NCBI GenBank assembly: GCA_025267735.1
Contig: CM046311.1
Span: forward strand, 30,237,399-30,301,398
Source: Mactra quadrangularis
Taxonomy: Eukaryota; Mollusca; Bivalvia; Venerida; Mactridae
Length of the DNA: 64,000 nt
Reading direction: 5' to 3'
The translations under genes and the position numbers were made by a program. The notes below the pieces were generated by a model, which did no database searches, was not told the DNA's origin, and worked only from the letters and a program-made list of their open reading frames with translations. Positions 1 to 10,862 of the stretch are shown here, piece by piece. How positions within the stretch are numbered: the stretch's first letter is position 1; the number at the start of each line of letters is the position of its first letter.

Positions 1-239
1 ACGTCTATATGAAATATCAAAAGCTATTGTTGTGAGAAGGATTTATTCTGTAAAGGGCCGCTCTGCAGAGGTAATTGTTATACTGTATTTGTCATATTTT
101 GGATCTATTTATTTAAACTCATGAGCTTAGAAAATGACTTATTGTACCTACACCACTATTGAAAATATGTTTTCTGGGCTCTCATGGTGAAATAAAACTA
201 TCTAACATTGAAGTCAATAATTGTTCTCTATATTTACAG

Positions 240-2878
240 GTAGTTTAATGAATCAATTAATGACTACATTAAAAGAGAAAGATGCTACATTATGGTATAA
301 ACTACAAGAACAAGATTTGAAACCACAATTTTATGCATTTAGATGGTTAACATTATTATTGTCTCAGGAATTTCCTCTCCCAGATGTGTTACGTATCTGG
401 GATTCATTGTTTGCTGATGATAAAAGATTTAACTTTCTTATCAAAGTAGGATGTGCAATGTTGTTGTAAGTGTAGAGTTATTTGTCTAAAGATGGCTTTT
501 AATACGCATGTATAGCTTGTTTAAAGTGACGTTAGAAAATTTTGTCAAAGAATAAGATTCTTTAATCCACAGTCATTGTATTGGTTATGAAGAAGCAGTG
601 GTCTAGCGGTAGAATGCTCACTTTTGGATCAAGAGGTCTCAGGTTCGAACCCCACTGGGGGGCACTGTTAATTCCCTCTAGTATTGTGAAGAATCACCTG
701 TCTGAAGGTGATTTCAATGATCAGGATAGGGATTGTCATACAAAATTGTTAGAGGAATGAACATGTACATGGAAGCAGTCTTTAACAGCTTTTTAACATC
801 ATTTTGTGGTGGGACCTGTCTCTGCATTTTTTCACACATGTTTGAATATGATTTCAATTTTCAATATAAAATGCTTCTAAATAGAAATTTGCAGATGCCC
901 TGGAAGATTAGACTAACATAATTTTTATACATTTTGATTTTAACTTATTTCCAGATTGTTGAAGGATGATTTACTCACTGGTGATTTTCCATCAAATATG
1001 AAACTAGTTCAGGTATTATTATTTTATTTATTTACTAGTTTTACTCTTTTATCCTTCCTCTTACCTATGTATCTTAGTTTGTACTAATTTATTGTTCAAT
1101 TGTGAACCAACTAAGAATAATCCCTTGCAAAACCACTTCCTTATCTCCTGGAATTGAGCTAGTAGGATAATGTTCCTGGCACTAAGAAACAACAATGTAG
1201 GTTTTGAATGTGATTTGAACCACTTTTTTATCTGATAGATTGATAGAAGCTGTGCTTATGGAATATACATGTAGCTTTGCTTTAGTTTTCAATTCTACAT
1301 GGGACATTACAAATTCCTTGTGCAAGAAATTTACCTTTGATTACTTCACACCACCTGGGTTTATTAAAATGGGTATTTCGAGGGTTACATGCTTAAAGGA
1401 GATTTCAATGAACAAGGAAAAACCTACTAAATAGACTTTATCTGCAATTCAAATATATTGGTTTCCCCTGCCATGCAAACAAACTTTCCTTGTTACTATC
1501 AATAAAAAAATATATGTACTAAAACAACTGGATTTAATCTGTGTATCATGCTTTGGGCAATGATACTGTCTGTGCACATATGGAAAAACCTAAAAAATGG
1601 AGTTCTGAATTTGACTTATTGTATGGTTGACAGACTTTGTATATGAAAGGAGACATACATAGTTAATTTATGTTTTGTATTGAAAAAAGAAAATTTATTT
1701 CAAAGATAATATATTGCAGTTTATAATATTTCAGAATTTTCCCTATTCATCATTTGATGTACAAGCTGTGATAAAGAAAGCTGTAGATATAAGGTTAGTA
1801 TACATTGTATATTGTCTGACTTTTTGTGGGAACAGTGGTCAAATGATAATATACCTTCTGTGCTTATTGTTATATCAATTTATTTTAGCTTGATTGTGAA
1901 ACAAGTTCTTACTACTTAGATTAATCACTTCAGAGTCTGCTTCTTGGCCTCAGTACTGAGCTTGTAGGATAAAGTTCCTTGCTCAAGGAAACACCAGGGT
2001 AGGTTTTGTAGTGGATTTGAACCAATGCGAGCTGGCTATCCAATGATTACCAGACCAAAGTTGTTACCACTCGGCTATGCCCTGTTCTATTGTAATGGAT
2101 AGAGATATGGGTTCTAACCTTTCCAGGTGGCACTACTGATTTCATTGAGTAAGAAATTTTGCTGTGATTGCTTTACTCCACCCAGGTGTAAATGAATAGT
2201 AGCCAGGTGGGTATTATTCTGTTGTTTCAAGTTGTGAGCTGCACAAAAAACTCTTGTTGTGTAACATATATATATGTATATATGTATGAAAACTCTTCCA
2301 TGCTAAAACTCTTCCAACATTTCTCATTAGACATCTTCCAGTCAGAAGTCATGTCCTCATGTACTCAAGTACCTACTGTTAGTTTGTGTTTTTGTTGTTG
2401 TTTTTTTGCTGGGTTTAACACTGTAGCAACACATTGTATAGGTCATATAATGGCGGTCAGTCTACCTACTCACTCTTCCTGGAAAGGTTAAATCTCTGGA
2501 TTAAGCTCTTAACCAACTACTTGCGCATACTTTCTTCAGTGACTGACTACTGTCCTACTTAATTAAAAATCATTGGTAGGAGGTAGAATGACCGTAAAAT
2601 AATTTCTTGACCAAGCTCCACCAAAGTATGCCCTGCCTGGGAATTGAACCCGTGACCCCTCGATCAGTAGACTTGCGTGCTACCAACTGAGATAGCGAGG
2701 CGGCTTATTCTTATTTCATTTATAATACATTTTGTATACTTCTGTGCACAGCTCTTGTTTTATTGCTGGAAAACCTTGTTTTATGACAATTTCTTTTACT
2801 TGTTTTATAGTATATCTGTGAATGTACTTATTCGACTTTCATTCAGCTAAATGTTTTGTTTTTTCTTTTCATAGATGA
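240..2878 (+). CDS. TBC1D13: TBC1D13-type Rab GTPase-activating protein, C-terminal exons (5' end outside window)
   Basis: Four terminal exons: 240-465, 955-1012, 1735-1793 and 2875-2878 (stop TGA 2876-2878). All have AG/GT borders and the reading frame is continuous across every junction. The first exon encodes the end of a TBC domain, with KPQFYAFRWLTLLLSQEF and DVLRIWDSLFADD, which closely resemble TBC1D13, a GAP for small Rab GTPases in membrane traffic (family knowledge). The next two exons give the short tail, including LTGDFPSNMKLVQ and NFPYSSFDVQAVIKKAVDIR. The catalytic Arg and Gln fingers would lie upstream of the window. The last exon supplies only one coding nucleotide before the stop. 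The introns are packed with SINE pieces. No clear polyadenylation signal was identified. Recognition rests on remembered similarity, not a search. Confidence 0.88.
590..735 (+). repeat. tRNA-derived SINE, family B, copy 1 (in TBC1D13 intron)
   Basis: An A-box-like stretch (TGGTCTAGCGGTAGAATGC) and a B box (GGTTCGAACCCC at about 643-654) sit 35-40 bases apart, followed by a non-tRNA body. The acceptor stem does not pair properly, so this is a SINE head and not a working tRNA gene. Related bodies lie at about 2095-2225 and 58650-58870, and a tail-only piece at about 1290-1425. Confidence 0.7.
1100..1225 (-). repeat. SINE family C fragment
   Basis: It resembles the stretch at 1880-2080, sharing the segment around GTAGGATAATGTTCC and the AGGTTTTG..GATTTGAACC part. 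On the minus strand that last part reads as a tRNA B box. The tRNA head itself is missing here. Confidence 0.45.
1290..1425 (+). repeat. SINE family B tail fragment
   Basis: It shares the AAGAAATTTACC, GATTACTTCACACCACC and AAATGGGTA segments with the SINE body at 58720-58800. The tRNA-like head is not present. Confidence 0.5.
1880..2080 (-). repeat. tRNA-derived SINE, family C
   Basis: Read on the minus strand it starts with a tRNA-like head: the A box around GCATAGCCGAGTGGTAAC, then a B box reading TTGGTTCAAATCC. A body follows that is shared with 1100-1225 and, on the opposite strand, with about 27510-27690. Lies in the last TBC1D13 intron. Confidence 0.6.
2095..2225 (+). repeat. SINE family B fragment
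   Basis: It retains a decayed B box (GGGTTCTAACC) and the body segments GGTGGCACTACTGATTTC, AAGAAATTTTGC and CCAGGTGTAAATG. These match the copy at 58700-58800. Confidence 0.55.
2391..2703 (-). repeat. tRNA-derived SINE, family A, copy 1
   Basis: The minus strand begins with a tRNA-like head: A box TATCTCAGTTGG and B box GGGTTCAATTCCC. A body of about 230 bp follows, ending in a T-rich plus-strand stretch near 2400. The body is nearly the same as 16458-16769 and clearly related to 19482-19799 and, on the plus strand, 57932-58240. Lies in the last TBC1D13 intron. Confidence 0.8.
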
Positions 2879-3206
2879 TAGACATTGAAGGATAACCTAG
2901 TATGAAGATATGGTATCAAGTGGTAGAACCACTGTGTGTATGCTTTAAGTCACTAGAAGTTAACAATGATGTTTTGTTTCCTAAGAATGTTACCTTATTA
3001 TGTATCAATGTTTGATCAGAGTATGACTGTGTTATAAATTTTGATTGAACAGTTTACAGTCTTAACTTTATTTGAGTTGGTATATCATACCCCAGCTCCG
3101 TCCAGCTTAGAACCTGTTTTATTAACTTTGAAATATAAAATCATAAAAGTTTAAGTGGTAACAGCCACTAGTGAATGCTTGGCTTAGTTGTAAATTTTGC
3201 CATGTA

Positions 3207-3455
3207 CAGTACCCTACAAAAGTTCTCGGACATATGATATTTTAAAAAAAGATAATGTGTGACACCAGTATTTTACTACTATTAAATCTTATTTATGTAC
3301 AATGTAATACATTTTGAATCAAAAAATCATGTTGACGAATGAATTAATGCTGATTTTGAATTTGCTTTTATGACTGTTCGTTTTATTTTCATGGATCAAT
3401 GTGAGTTGGTTTGTCTTATTACGATATTTTGTCTATTGACTTTTGGAGGGCACTG
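3207..3455. mobile_element. Tc1/mariner-like MITE (249 bp)
   Basis: The left end reads CAGTACCCTACAAAAG and the right end CTTTTGGAGGGCACTG (as TTTTGGAGGGCACTG), so they are inverted matches. TA dinucleotides flank both ends (3205-3206 and 3456-3457), as expected for Tc1/mariner insertion. There is no transposase; the open frame crossing this region is chance. Same TIR type as 16194-16376 and 44619-44990. Confidence 0.7.
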
Positions 3456-4405
3456 TAAATTGAAATTGTTTATGCTTATCTTGAAATTTAAAAGCAGCTA
3501 TAAATTTCAGAAAATTTGGCGAGAGATGAATTACTGCCTAATAGTTATCCCATTTTTAAATTACTATGTATTCAGGAGTGTTAGAAGTAAGTCTTATTTG
3601 TCTTATATAGATGTACAGCTTGTTCATATTGACCCGAGACAGAGAATATGTATTCTAAATTCAATATCATTTACATTCATTAAATCAGTTAGCCACACAG
3701 TACAGCTACTTCAGTGTGTAACATCAATGGGTCAGTGCAAAACTAGTCTAAATCTTTTATTTACTTGTAGTTAGATTAGTGTTGTGCTTACCTTGCAAAT
3801 ATTTATCATTCTCAGGACAGTATGATCAAGTTATGTTATTTTTGACTTTGTTGATTTTACTTTAATTGTTTCAATCATTTTTCTGTATTGAAATATTTAA
3901 TGTTGTCACAAAGGCCTACCATTGTTTTATTAAATCTACTCTAGCAATGCCTACTTTATATCATATCATTATGTGTGTTTTCTGATACTCAATTCATTAC
4001 AGTCAAATATATTGAAAGTCTTATATTGTTGTCCCTATACTTGATCATAACCCATTTACTCATCACAAAGTCATGGTTAAATCTAGCCACTTTTTTCATT
4101 GTTCAATGAAAGAAAAAAATTAAAAAATGTTTTTTTTTTTGAAAAATCAAAATAACTATATTTTGTTAAAACAAAATGATTCTTAAAAAGGTTATATTTT
4201 ATCAAAATAATTGTGATCAACAAAACTACATATTAGTCCCACTTATGATTTCATTGATTATAAATCTTGTGTTCACATTTTATCATATGTCTATTCCATT
4301 ATCTGTATAATATGTTTCTGTATATTAGTTTCCTTTCTTGTTTACTAGTTGGGACAATATTTTAAGGAATATTTTAATATAAGTATTTAGAGAGCACACT
4401 CTTTT
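3456..4405. other. Non-coding AT-rich DNA
   Basis: No coding region or RNA gene is supported. The open frame spanning about 3370-3774 overlaps a MITE end, has no family resemblance and is treated as chance. Confidence 0.5.
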
Positions 4406-4407
4406 AA

Positions 4408-4560
4408 TGCCCAGCTAGCTCAGCACACAACTCTACTGATCAAGGGATCATGGGTTTGTTTTCATGGCAGGGCATACTTTAATTTGTAGAGTTTGGTCAT
4501 GGAGTAAGTTTGCCATTTTGCTGATCAAGTCCTACCTAGGTGTTGTCTACTTAGATTTTG
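4408..4560 (+). repeat. SINE family A, truncated copy
   Basis: It begins with a tRNA-like head (CCAGCTAGCTCAGCACAC, CTACTGATCAAGGGATCATG) and continues with GGCAGGGCATACTTT and TTGGTCATGGA. These correspond to the head and first part of the body of the full copies at 2391-2703 and 16458-16769 in the opposite orientation. The rest of the body is missing. Confidence 0.6.
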
Positions 4561-4828
4561 GTGTTCCTAAAATATTGTTCCTGTTATATATTTCAATGGT
4601 TAATATAGTCAAGTGTCCAGTTGTTATACTATATATGTAATATAATATATACATGTGTTCTTATTCTATTTATATTTTTCCCCATGTTTATGTTATAAAT
4701 GTTTTTAATAATGAGTTTATTCAAATTCACCAAAATTGTATTCATCTTGATGTATCCCCTCAAGTATAGTGTGTGCTAATTGATTTGGGACAGTTTGATT
4801 CACTACAGGCTTCAGAAACTTTACTACT

Positions 4829-5308
4829 AGTCTGGATACCTGCCCCTCACCACTATTGATATTGGGTCAGGCAAGCCCCGTGATCATGGCGGCCTCCTCA
4901 TTATTATTCAGGTGTTCCATTTTCTTAATCTTTCATGATCATTTACTGACGATAGTTACTCTTGTAGGAGTTTGGTACTATATAGATCATTCGATTTTGA
5001 TTTTTCTGACTACACGTATATTAAGCAGAGAATTTACGAAAACATGTTTCAAGTGAACACAATTCAGACATGGATTAGTCTCGTTAGAATTTCGGATACT
5101 TTATTTAGCATAAATGTAACCGAACAACTAAAAGAAAGTATCCACTGTAATTCTCGTACCATGATCCTTTGATTGAAGCCTGTGTAGTGAGAAATGATCA
5201 TTTGAAAAAATAATTATCCAATTAATTCATTACATCAGGCGCGGCCATGATCATGGTTTGCCTGACATACTTTTACCTGTCAAAGTACAACTGGGAACCA
5301 GACAACTA
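4829..5308. repeat. Inverted-repeat element of about 480 bp
   Basis: The left end (TCTGGATACC, then GTCAGGCAAGCC and GATCATGGCGG) is repeated in inverted order at the right end (GGCCATGATCATGG, TTTGCCTGAC, GGAACCAGAC). A third copy of one end, with ACATACTTTTACC and CAAAGTACAACT, lies at 7247-7297. It is a dispersed non-autonomous TIR-type element. The two overlapping open frames inside have no recognisable product. Target duplication not resolved. Confidence 0.55.
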
Positions 5309-5309
5309 T

Positions 5310-6728
5310 ACTACTTATTGATTTAATGTATGGTACTGACATGTTAATTTTATTTTTGTCTCAAGTCAATTTTCACTCCTATATTCATAATTGTGTAAGA
5401 AAATATCAAATTGAATGTTATTATGAATATTCTATTATCCCCATGTATTGCTTGAACAAAATAACTATGCAGTGAAATGCTATTGTTACATTTTATTCAT
5501 CTATCAGTGGTGCATATATTAAGCTTGCTGCAATACATAAATACAGTCATCTATTTTTATCAATCATGATATATTTTGAAAACAGTACTTCTGCACAGTG
5601 CAGAAGTGCTGTTATTAGAATTTAAATCAGCAGGGTTACAGTGTATTTGCCACAGACAGTTAAATAAAATGAGCTAATACATGACTTCTTAGAAAGGTTT
5701 GCTAATGTTAGACAGGCACTAAACAGAGAACCAACTCATAGCCTTATAATGAAATAGGCTGTAATTGTTATCTCTTTTCAATTACTTTTTGTTTCAACTT
5801 GGTGCAAACATGTACTGTTACAGTGAAAAGTATGTGTTCAGAGGACAATAGGATAAAACAATTTATTACTGATTTGAGCAATGTGTAAAAAATTGTTGTT
5901 TGTACTTCATCAGTACTGATGAAATTGAAAATATCCAGTACAGTTCGAACAAAAAACAAAACACTGTTTATAATAACAATACAATGAACTAATCAACGAA
6001 GAGGGATGCTCAGGATGACAATAATATAAACAATTGTTATATGTTTTACAAGTGTCTAAGCCGTTTGTGTAATGGAAAAGCGTTCTACCATTACAAGCAT
6101 GATTTACCAAGTGGCGGTGGTTTATCCGACATGCTAATTTTGTTAAAATGAATTACACAATTTTTAAATTCAATACTGCCTACCCCTGAAATGGATTGTC
6201 TCATTTTTATGTTTACCTAAACACGTTTTGTTTTTTGTACGCACTATAGTTTTGAGCATGGAACATCACCTATTCATTTCATCTACTACTAATAATTGTT
6301 TTATCTAAGCAAGACAAGGGAGATAACTGTGTATATGGTTGTATTATAAATGATTGTTTGTGACTTAAATGAATACAATACTCAAATTATGTATAAAATT
6401 TAATTATGTGCCAATTGTTGATTATTAATTAAATGATGAATTAAAGATTTTTGTTGTCTTTTCTGGGTATATTTGCTTTATTTGAAAAATGCCTATCTGA
6501 ACATCAGCCATTTGTGTCATCTGAAAAGGCGACATTATAGGGGTTACTTTGGTTGGTGATGGCAGCAGGGTCCTATATTTGCTTGTCAGGAGCTTAAGTC
6601 CAATACTTTTCAAGCCACTGACTTAAACTGTACTGGTGGGTAGATCTTTTAGTTAAGTGCAGAGTGAATAATAACCATAACTCTAAGCTTCACAGTTTTG
6701 GAAATTTTGGAGTTACTGCACTATGTTG
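5310..6728. other. Non-coding AT-rich DNA
   Basis: No gene supported. Short minus-strand open frames here have no family features. Confidence 0.45.
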
Positions 6729-6730
6729 TA

Positions 6731-6982
6731 TGGAAGCATGGAGGTGACATGGTCGATATTTTTTCTAACATGTTCCCACAACTTTCGAGAAGTGATAAAA
6801 AAATTTTAACTAGTTCTCACAAGTTAGAACATGAGGTAATTTTTTTCTAACTCATTCTCAACTTATGAGGGGTGATAATTTTTATTCTAACAAAAGTTCT
6901 AAATATTCTAAAAAAATTCACTTCTCGTAAGTTGTGAGAACAAGTTAGAAAAAATATCGACCATGTCACCTCCATGCTTCTG
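6731..6982. mobile_element. Snap-back MITE with arms of about 75 bp
   Basis: The left arm (6731 to about 6805: GAAGCATGGAGGTGACATGG, TCGATATTTTTTCTAAC) is mirrored by the right arm (about 6905-6982). TA lies on both sides (6729-6730 and 6983-6984), pointing to Tc1/mariner-type insertion. Transcribed, it would fold into a long hairpin. No coding capacity. Confidence 0.75.
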
Positions 6983-7246
6983 TAATGTTGCATTTTCTTG
7001 TCCAGACTAATTCTACTCAAGCTTCTGACTTGAAACCACATGGTAGACAAGTAGCATAACTCTAGTCAGGCAACACATCTAACTTACAGAGTTCTTGTTC
7101 TTCTGTATTAACAGACACATATTTTTTGCACTTACATTTAGCAGATGATTAACCAAAAACCATGTCTGCAAAGTAGAAACGATTTGGATGTTGACTATTT
7201 CTAGTAAGAATTTCGAACAATGTATTAGATGCCATCCTTATTCTGC

Positions 7247-7297
7247 TTTGCCTAACATACTTTTACCCATCAAAGTACAACTCGGAACCAGACAACC
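7247..7297. repeat. Fragment of the 4829-5308 inverted-repeat family
   Basis: It shares TGCCTAACATACTTTTACC, ATCAAAGTACAACT and GGAACCAGACAAC with the right end of the element at 4829-5308. Confidence 0.6.
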
Positions 7298-8250
7298 TTT
7301 CGGTCATGCTATATTTTAGACAAGAGTAATGGCAAGCAATAACAAACACGGACACACTCCACTGAGTGAAGAAATTAACAACAAACTAGAAAAGTAAATT
7401 TGAACCAATATACATGTATTTACATATCATAAAGAATGAACACAGTACAATGTGCTAATATTGAAATTATAAGACAAAATATCAAATTAACATGCTACAT
7501 AATGAAATCATGAGAAAACAAGGAGTTATCAAGAACATATTTCAACTTGGCTCTTATCAGTTAATTTCTATCCAAAAGTAACAGTTTAAGCCTGACAAGA
7601 AGTTGTAAGTTACATTATTTTACATGTCATATGATTCATCAAAGGGGAAAAACTCAAAAAACAGCACAAAACATTGGCAAAACAGAGTTACAGTCCTTGT
7701 GCACTGCATCAACAGCCATTGCAATGAACATGATTGTGTAACAGGGCTCAAATATATATACAAGTTGTATTTAGTTGAGCTTTTTTACATAGAAGTCCTT
7801 AGGCCAGACTAATTGTATAGACTCTAAATCTATTGGTCAGCCTGGTTGGTAAAGACAGAAAGACTGCCTGTCCCAATATTAATCACAAAACTACAAAGTT
7901 TGGTTATTTTGTGTCATATATTAAACAAAGCTGTTTCTTAGAGCACAACCTCAAATTTTCTTCTAAATTCTATGATTACTTAAATCAGAGAGTATGTAAT
8001 CATTCCATGACAATGCTTTGGAATTCTTAATTTTTATTTACTATATGTTGGAATTTAATAAAAGCAACTTAGGCACTAGGTAAATAGTAAAGTTAGTCAT
8101 ACCGTTGCGAATATTATCAGTAAAGTTTGCTGACTGACATCTTTGGCATAGGCTAAAACTTATTCTTCAGTCTAGCAAATGGGATAGTCATTACCACATT
8201 AATTGGTAAACACTTATGTAATCCTTAATTAAGAGGCAACATAGTGTAAC
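7298..8250. other. Non-coding AT-rich DNA
   Basis: No supported gene, RNA or structured repeat seen. Confidence 0.4.
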
Positions 8251-8254
8251 AGAG

Positions 8255-8345
8255 TGAGAAATATGCAGGCTGACCAGGACTCAAACGCACGGTGCCTTAC
8301 TTACAGGGAGGGTTGCTCTCAGGACTGAGCTATACAGCTGCGTAT
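8255..8345 (-). repeat. tRNA-derived SINE head
   Basis: Minus strand reads GTATAGCTCAGTCCTGAGAG (A box) and later GCGTTTGAGTCCTGGTC (B box), separated by a long anticodon-region stem. The spacing resembles a tRNA, but the ends do not pair well enough for a working tRNA gene. Confidence 0.5.
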
Positions 8346-8542
8346 ATATCCTTCTCTCCATTATGTGAAAAGGTAAACACTGTGACAATAGTAACTAAGA
8401 CAAGTTTAAAGTTGTCAGCCCATAAATGTAATACAACTAAATACAAAAACATTTAATAAAATACAAATACACTAAATTGGTATATAATACGATACATATA
8501 GTAAATTGAACACAATAATATATCCAGACAATTCTGAATATA

Positions 8543-8777
8543 CAGTGCCATACATATTAATTACCTTGACATGAAGTCAAACTTAGTATCATTGATATAG
8601 TTAACTTATAAAGCGCACTCCATCGTCTACAAGGACGGACAGACGGAGGCTGATGATGATGATGATGAGTTAACTTATTAACATGTATCTTAAGATAGAT
8701 TTTTAATTTTCAAAGAATTGGTCAAGATTTGAAAACAAATCACACATTTACTGAAGTACAAATTATGGATGGCACTG
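8543..8777. mobile_element. Tc1/mariner-like MITE (235 bp)
   Basis: Left end CAGTGCCATACATATTA and right end TAATTTATGG-type (ATTATGGATGGCACTG) are inverted matches. TA flanks are at 8541-8542 and 8778-8779. A second member with the same ends (CAGTGCCATCCATAATT) is at 60934-61201. A GAT trinucleotide run lies inside near 8650-8668. Confidence 0.65.
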
Positions 8778-8840
8778 TATTTTCAACCTTGAACAATGAT
8801 ACATGACTCTGGCAATAATTACATGTATGTGACAATGATA

Positions 8841-8960
8841 CATAATGTATGGTGGTTGACAGTTTTTCAACAATTTTTAGTCATATGTATGGTGGTTGAC
8901 AGTTTTCCAACAATTTTTAGTCATATGTATGGTGGTTGACAGTTTTTCAACAATTTTTAG
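8841..8960. repeat. Tandem repeat, 40 bp x 3
   Basis: Three consecutive 40-base units (8841, 8881, 8921) share GTATGGTGGTTGACAGTTTT and CAACAATTTTTAG with only one or two differences. This implies a recent duplication. Confidence 0.9.
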
Positions 8961-9067
8961 TCATATGCCAGCAGTCAGTCATCCTACTCACAGTTCCTAC
9001 AGAGGCTTAGTTCTCTATACCCCAAATTATAGCTAGTACTAAATATGTATGACACAATATATATGCC

Positions 9068-9428
9068 CATTCGGAACTCCTCGACCATTCCTTACAAATA
9101 ACCTCGGACATATTTAGACGCCATTTTGGAAAAACCGGTGTTGAAGTAAACAAAAACACGATCATTAAGGCGATTACTGAAGTTTCGTTTTTAGACTGTA
9201 ATTTTTGAAATTACACATTTCAATGATACCGATGAACAATATTTAGTTCAATTTAAAACAAATAAATATGCTTAGACAAAGATCTGTGTGTATACTACAA
9301 GAACTATTTTGTGTAACAGTTACATGCTTCATCTCGCGTAGGTAGTAAAATCACCAAAATCCAGTGAAGACCCCCCACGAATCCTTCCGAGATTGTTCAT
9401 TCATGAAAGGTCGAGGGTGTTCCGAATG
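9068..9428. mobile_element. Mutator-like MITE (361 bp) with 10-bp target duplication
   Basis: The ends are inverted copies: CATTCGGAAC..CCTCGACC at left, GGTCGAGG..GTTCCGAATG at right, with further matching around CTCGGA. The identical 10-mer TATATATGCC flanks both sides (9058-9067 and 9429-9438). A 9-10 bp duplication is the signature of the Mutator superfamily. No transposase inside. Confidence 0.75.
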
Positions 9429-9438
9429 TATATATGCC

Positions 9439-10860
9439 ATTGAATTGTAAATAACAGTTGGATCAAAATAATCAATTTCTCAACATGATTAGGTGTAAAC
9501 TTAAGGTCAGATTAAATGTAATCAATAAATGTTTAAAGAAAACTGGACAATATACAACAACCTCCAAAAATTCTTGAACAAATAAATTTAGAAAAAAAAC
9601 TTGTCTTGCATACCAATAATAATTAGTTACTATAATTACTGCTTTTTATAGTTTGAATACTTTGTAGAAAAACTAATCAATGCTGATCTGGAAATTTAAT
9701 CAACAAATTCTTTTATCATAAATAAAACAAATTTTTTCGAAGAACTTATGAAAGGAATTGTTCATGCAAATTGTCAAAATTGGACTTAAGTTTTTCAATG
9801 ACTCATAAAAAATAATATCTCATGCAAAATAATTCATCACCACTTCTAATAAGTTTGATAAATGTAGTTCAGTTCAAACACATAATTCAATTGGGATATT
9901 CAGTGCAAATGCAACATTCGGCAGAGTGTACCTGACATATTCAGTTCTGCCTGGTAAAATGGACTTACACAGACTAAGTTACAATTTTAACAATAAAATA
10001 ATCATCAAACTAAAATGCAACTTAAGTACTGAACATAACTTCCGAAGTATTTTTTTCACTGGAAATGTTTAGAAAACTGCTAAAAGAAAACTATCAAAAG
10101 AAAATTCATAACAAATTAATATCTTACTATTGCTATAGTATAGGAACAAACCATCTAAACAAAAACTAATTCAACACTTAACTGTAAATTTAAGTCAATA
10201 GTCATAACTAAAACATGACACAAGCATCATCAAAGTTATACTTATATCCCATAACAACACAAATTTCATATCAAACAAGTGACTCAAACACATGTATGTA
10301 CTTCAGTTCATGTATAAAATTAACTTCAAGCACATCATTTAGTTCATAGTATGCCTTTCAAAAGTATGTAATACAATTCAAAACACAAATCAGCTATAAA
10401 ATTGTAATACATTGCAATCATATAATTCAATCGTGACATTCACTGCAAACGCAACAATCAGCAATTCATACAAGAAATTCAGTCAAATGTGACACTCAAC
10501 ACTTCATACAAGACATTAGGTGCAGATGTGACATTCAGTTCATCATAACTATCAGTTCAAACATACTTCTTTGTTCAAACACATCCTTTACGAATGTAGT
10601 TAAAGGCAAGTTAAATGACATTCAAATTATCAAACAAAAGTGTTCCATTATTTACAAAGAAAGAAGAAGTAAAGATCTTCAACATCTATAGTTCAAACCT
10701 CAATGATGGAAGAATATAGGCCACGACACAGTCACAATGATTCACATTCTATTACATGTACTTGATACCACAGGGCCCACACTGGTTGATACAAGCTTGA
10801 TAATACCGGTAACAAAATGGATATAACTGCATACAAGTCTGAAATCCAAATCCAAACTAA
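9439..10860. other. Non-coding DNA 3' of the first ELAV-like gene
   Basis: AT-rich with no open frame of interest. It is immediately downstream (minus sense) of the stop at 10863, so part of it may be the 3' UTR. A clear AATAAA close to the stop was not found. Repeated TTCAGTTCAAACAC / GACATTCA-like phrases occur at 9870-10560, suggesting an old degenerate tandem structure. Confidence 0.4.
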
Positions 10861-10862
10861 AG

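Noticed and set aside
590..665. Possible functional tRNA gene
   Set aside because: A and B boxes are present but the acceptor and anticodon stems do not pair, and related bodies occur elsewhere; it is a SINE head.
3370..3774. 134-codon plus-strand open frame
   Set aside because: Overlaps the end of a mariner-type MITE, has no recognisable domain, and lies in AT-rich DNA where such frames occur by chance.
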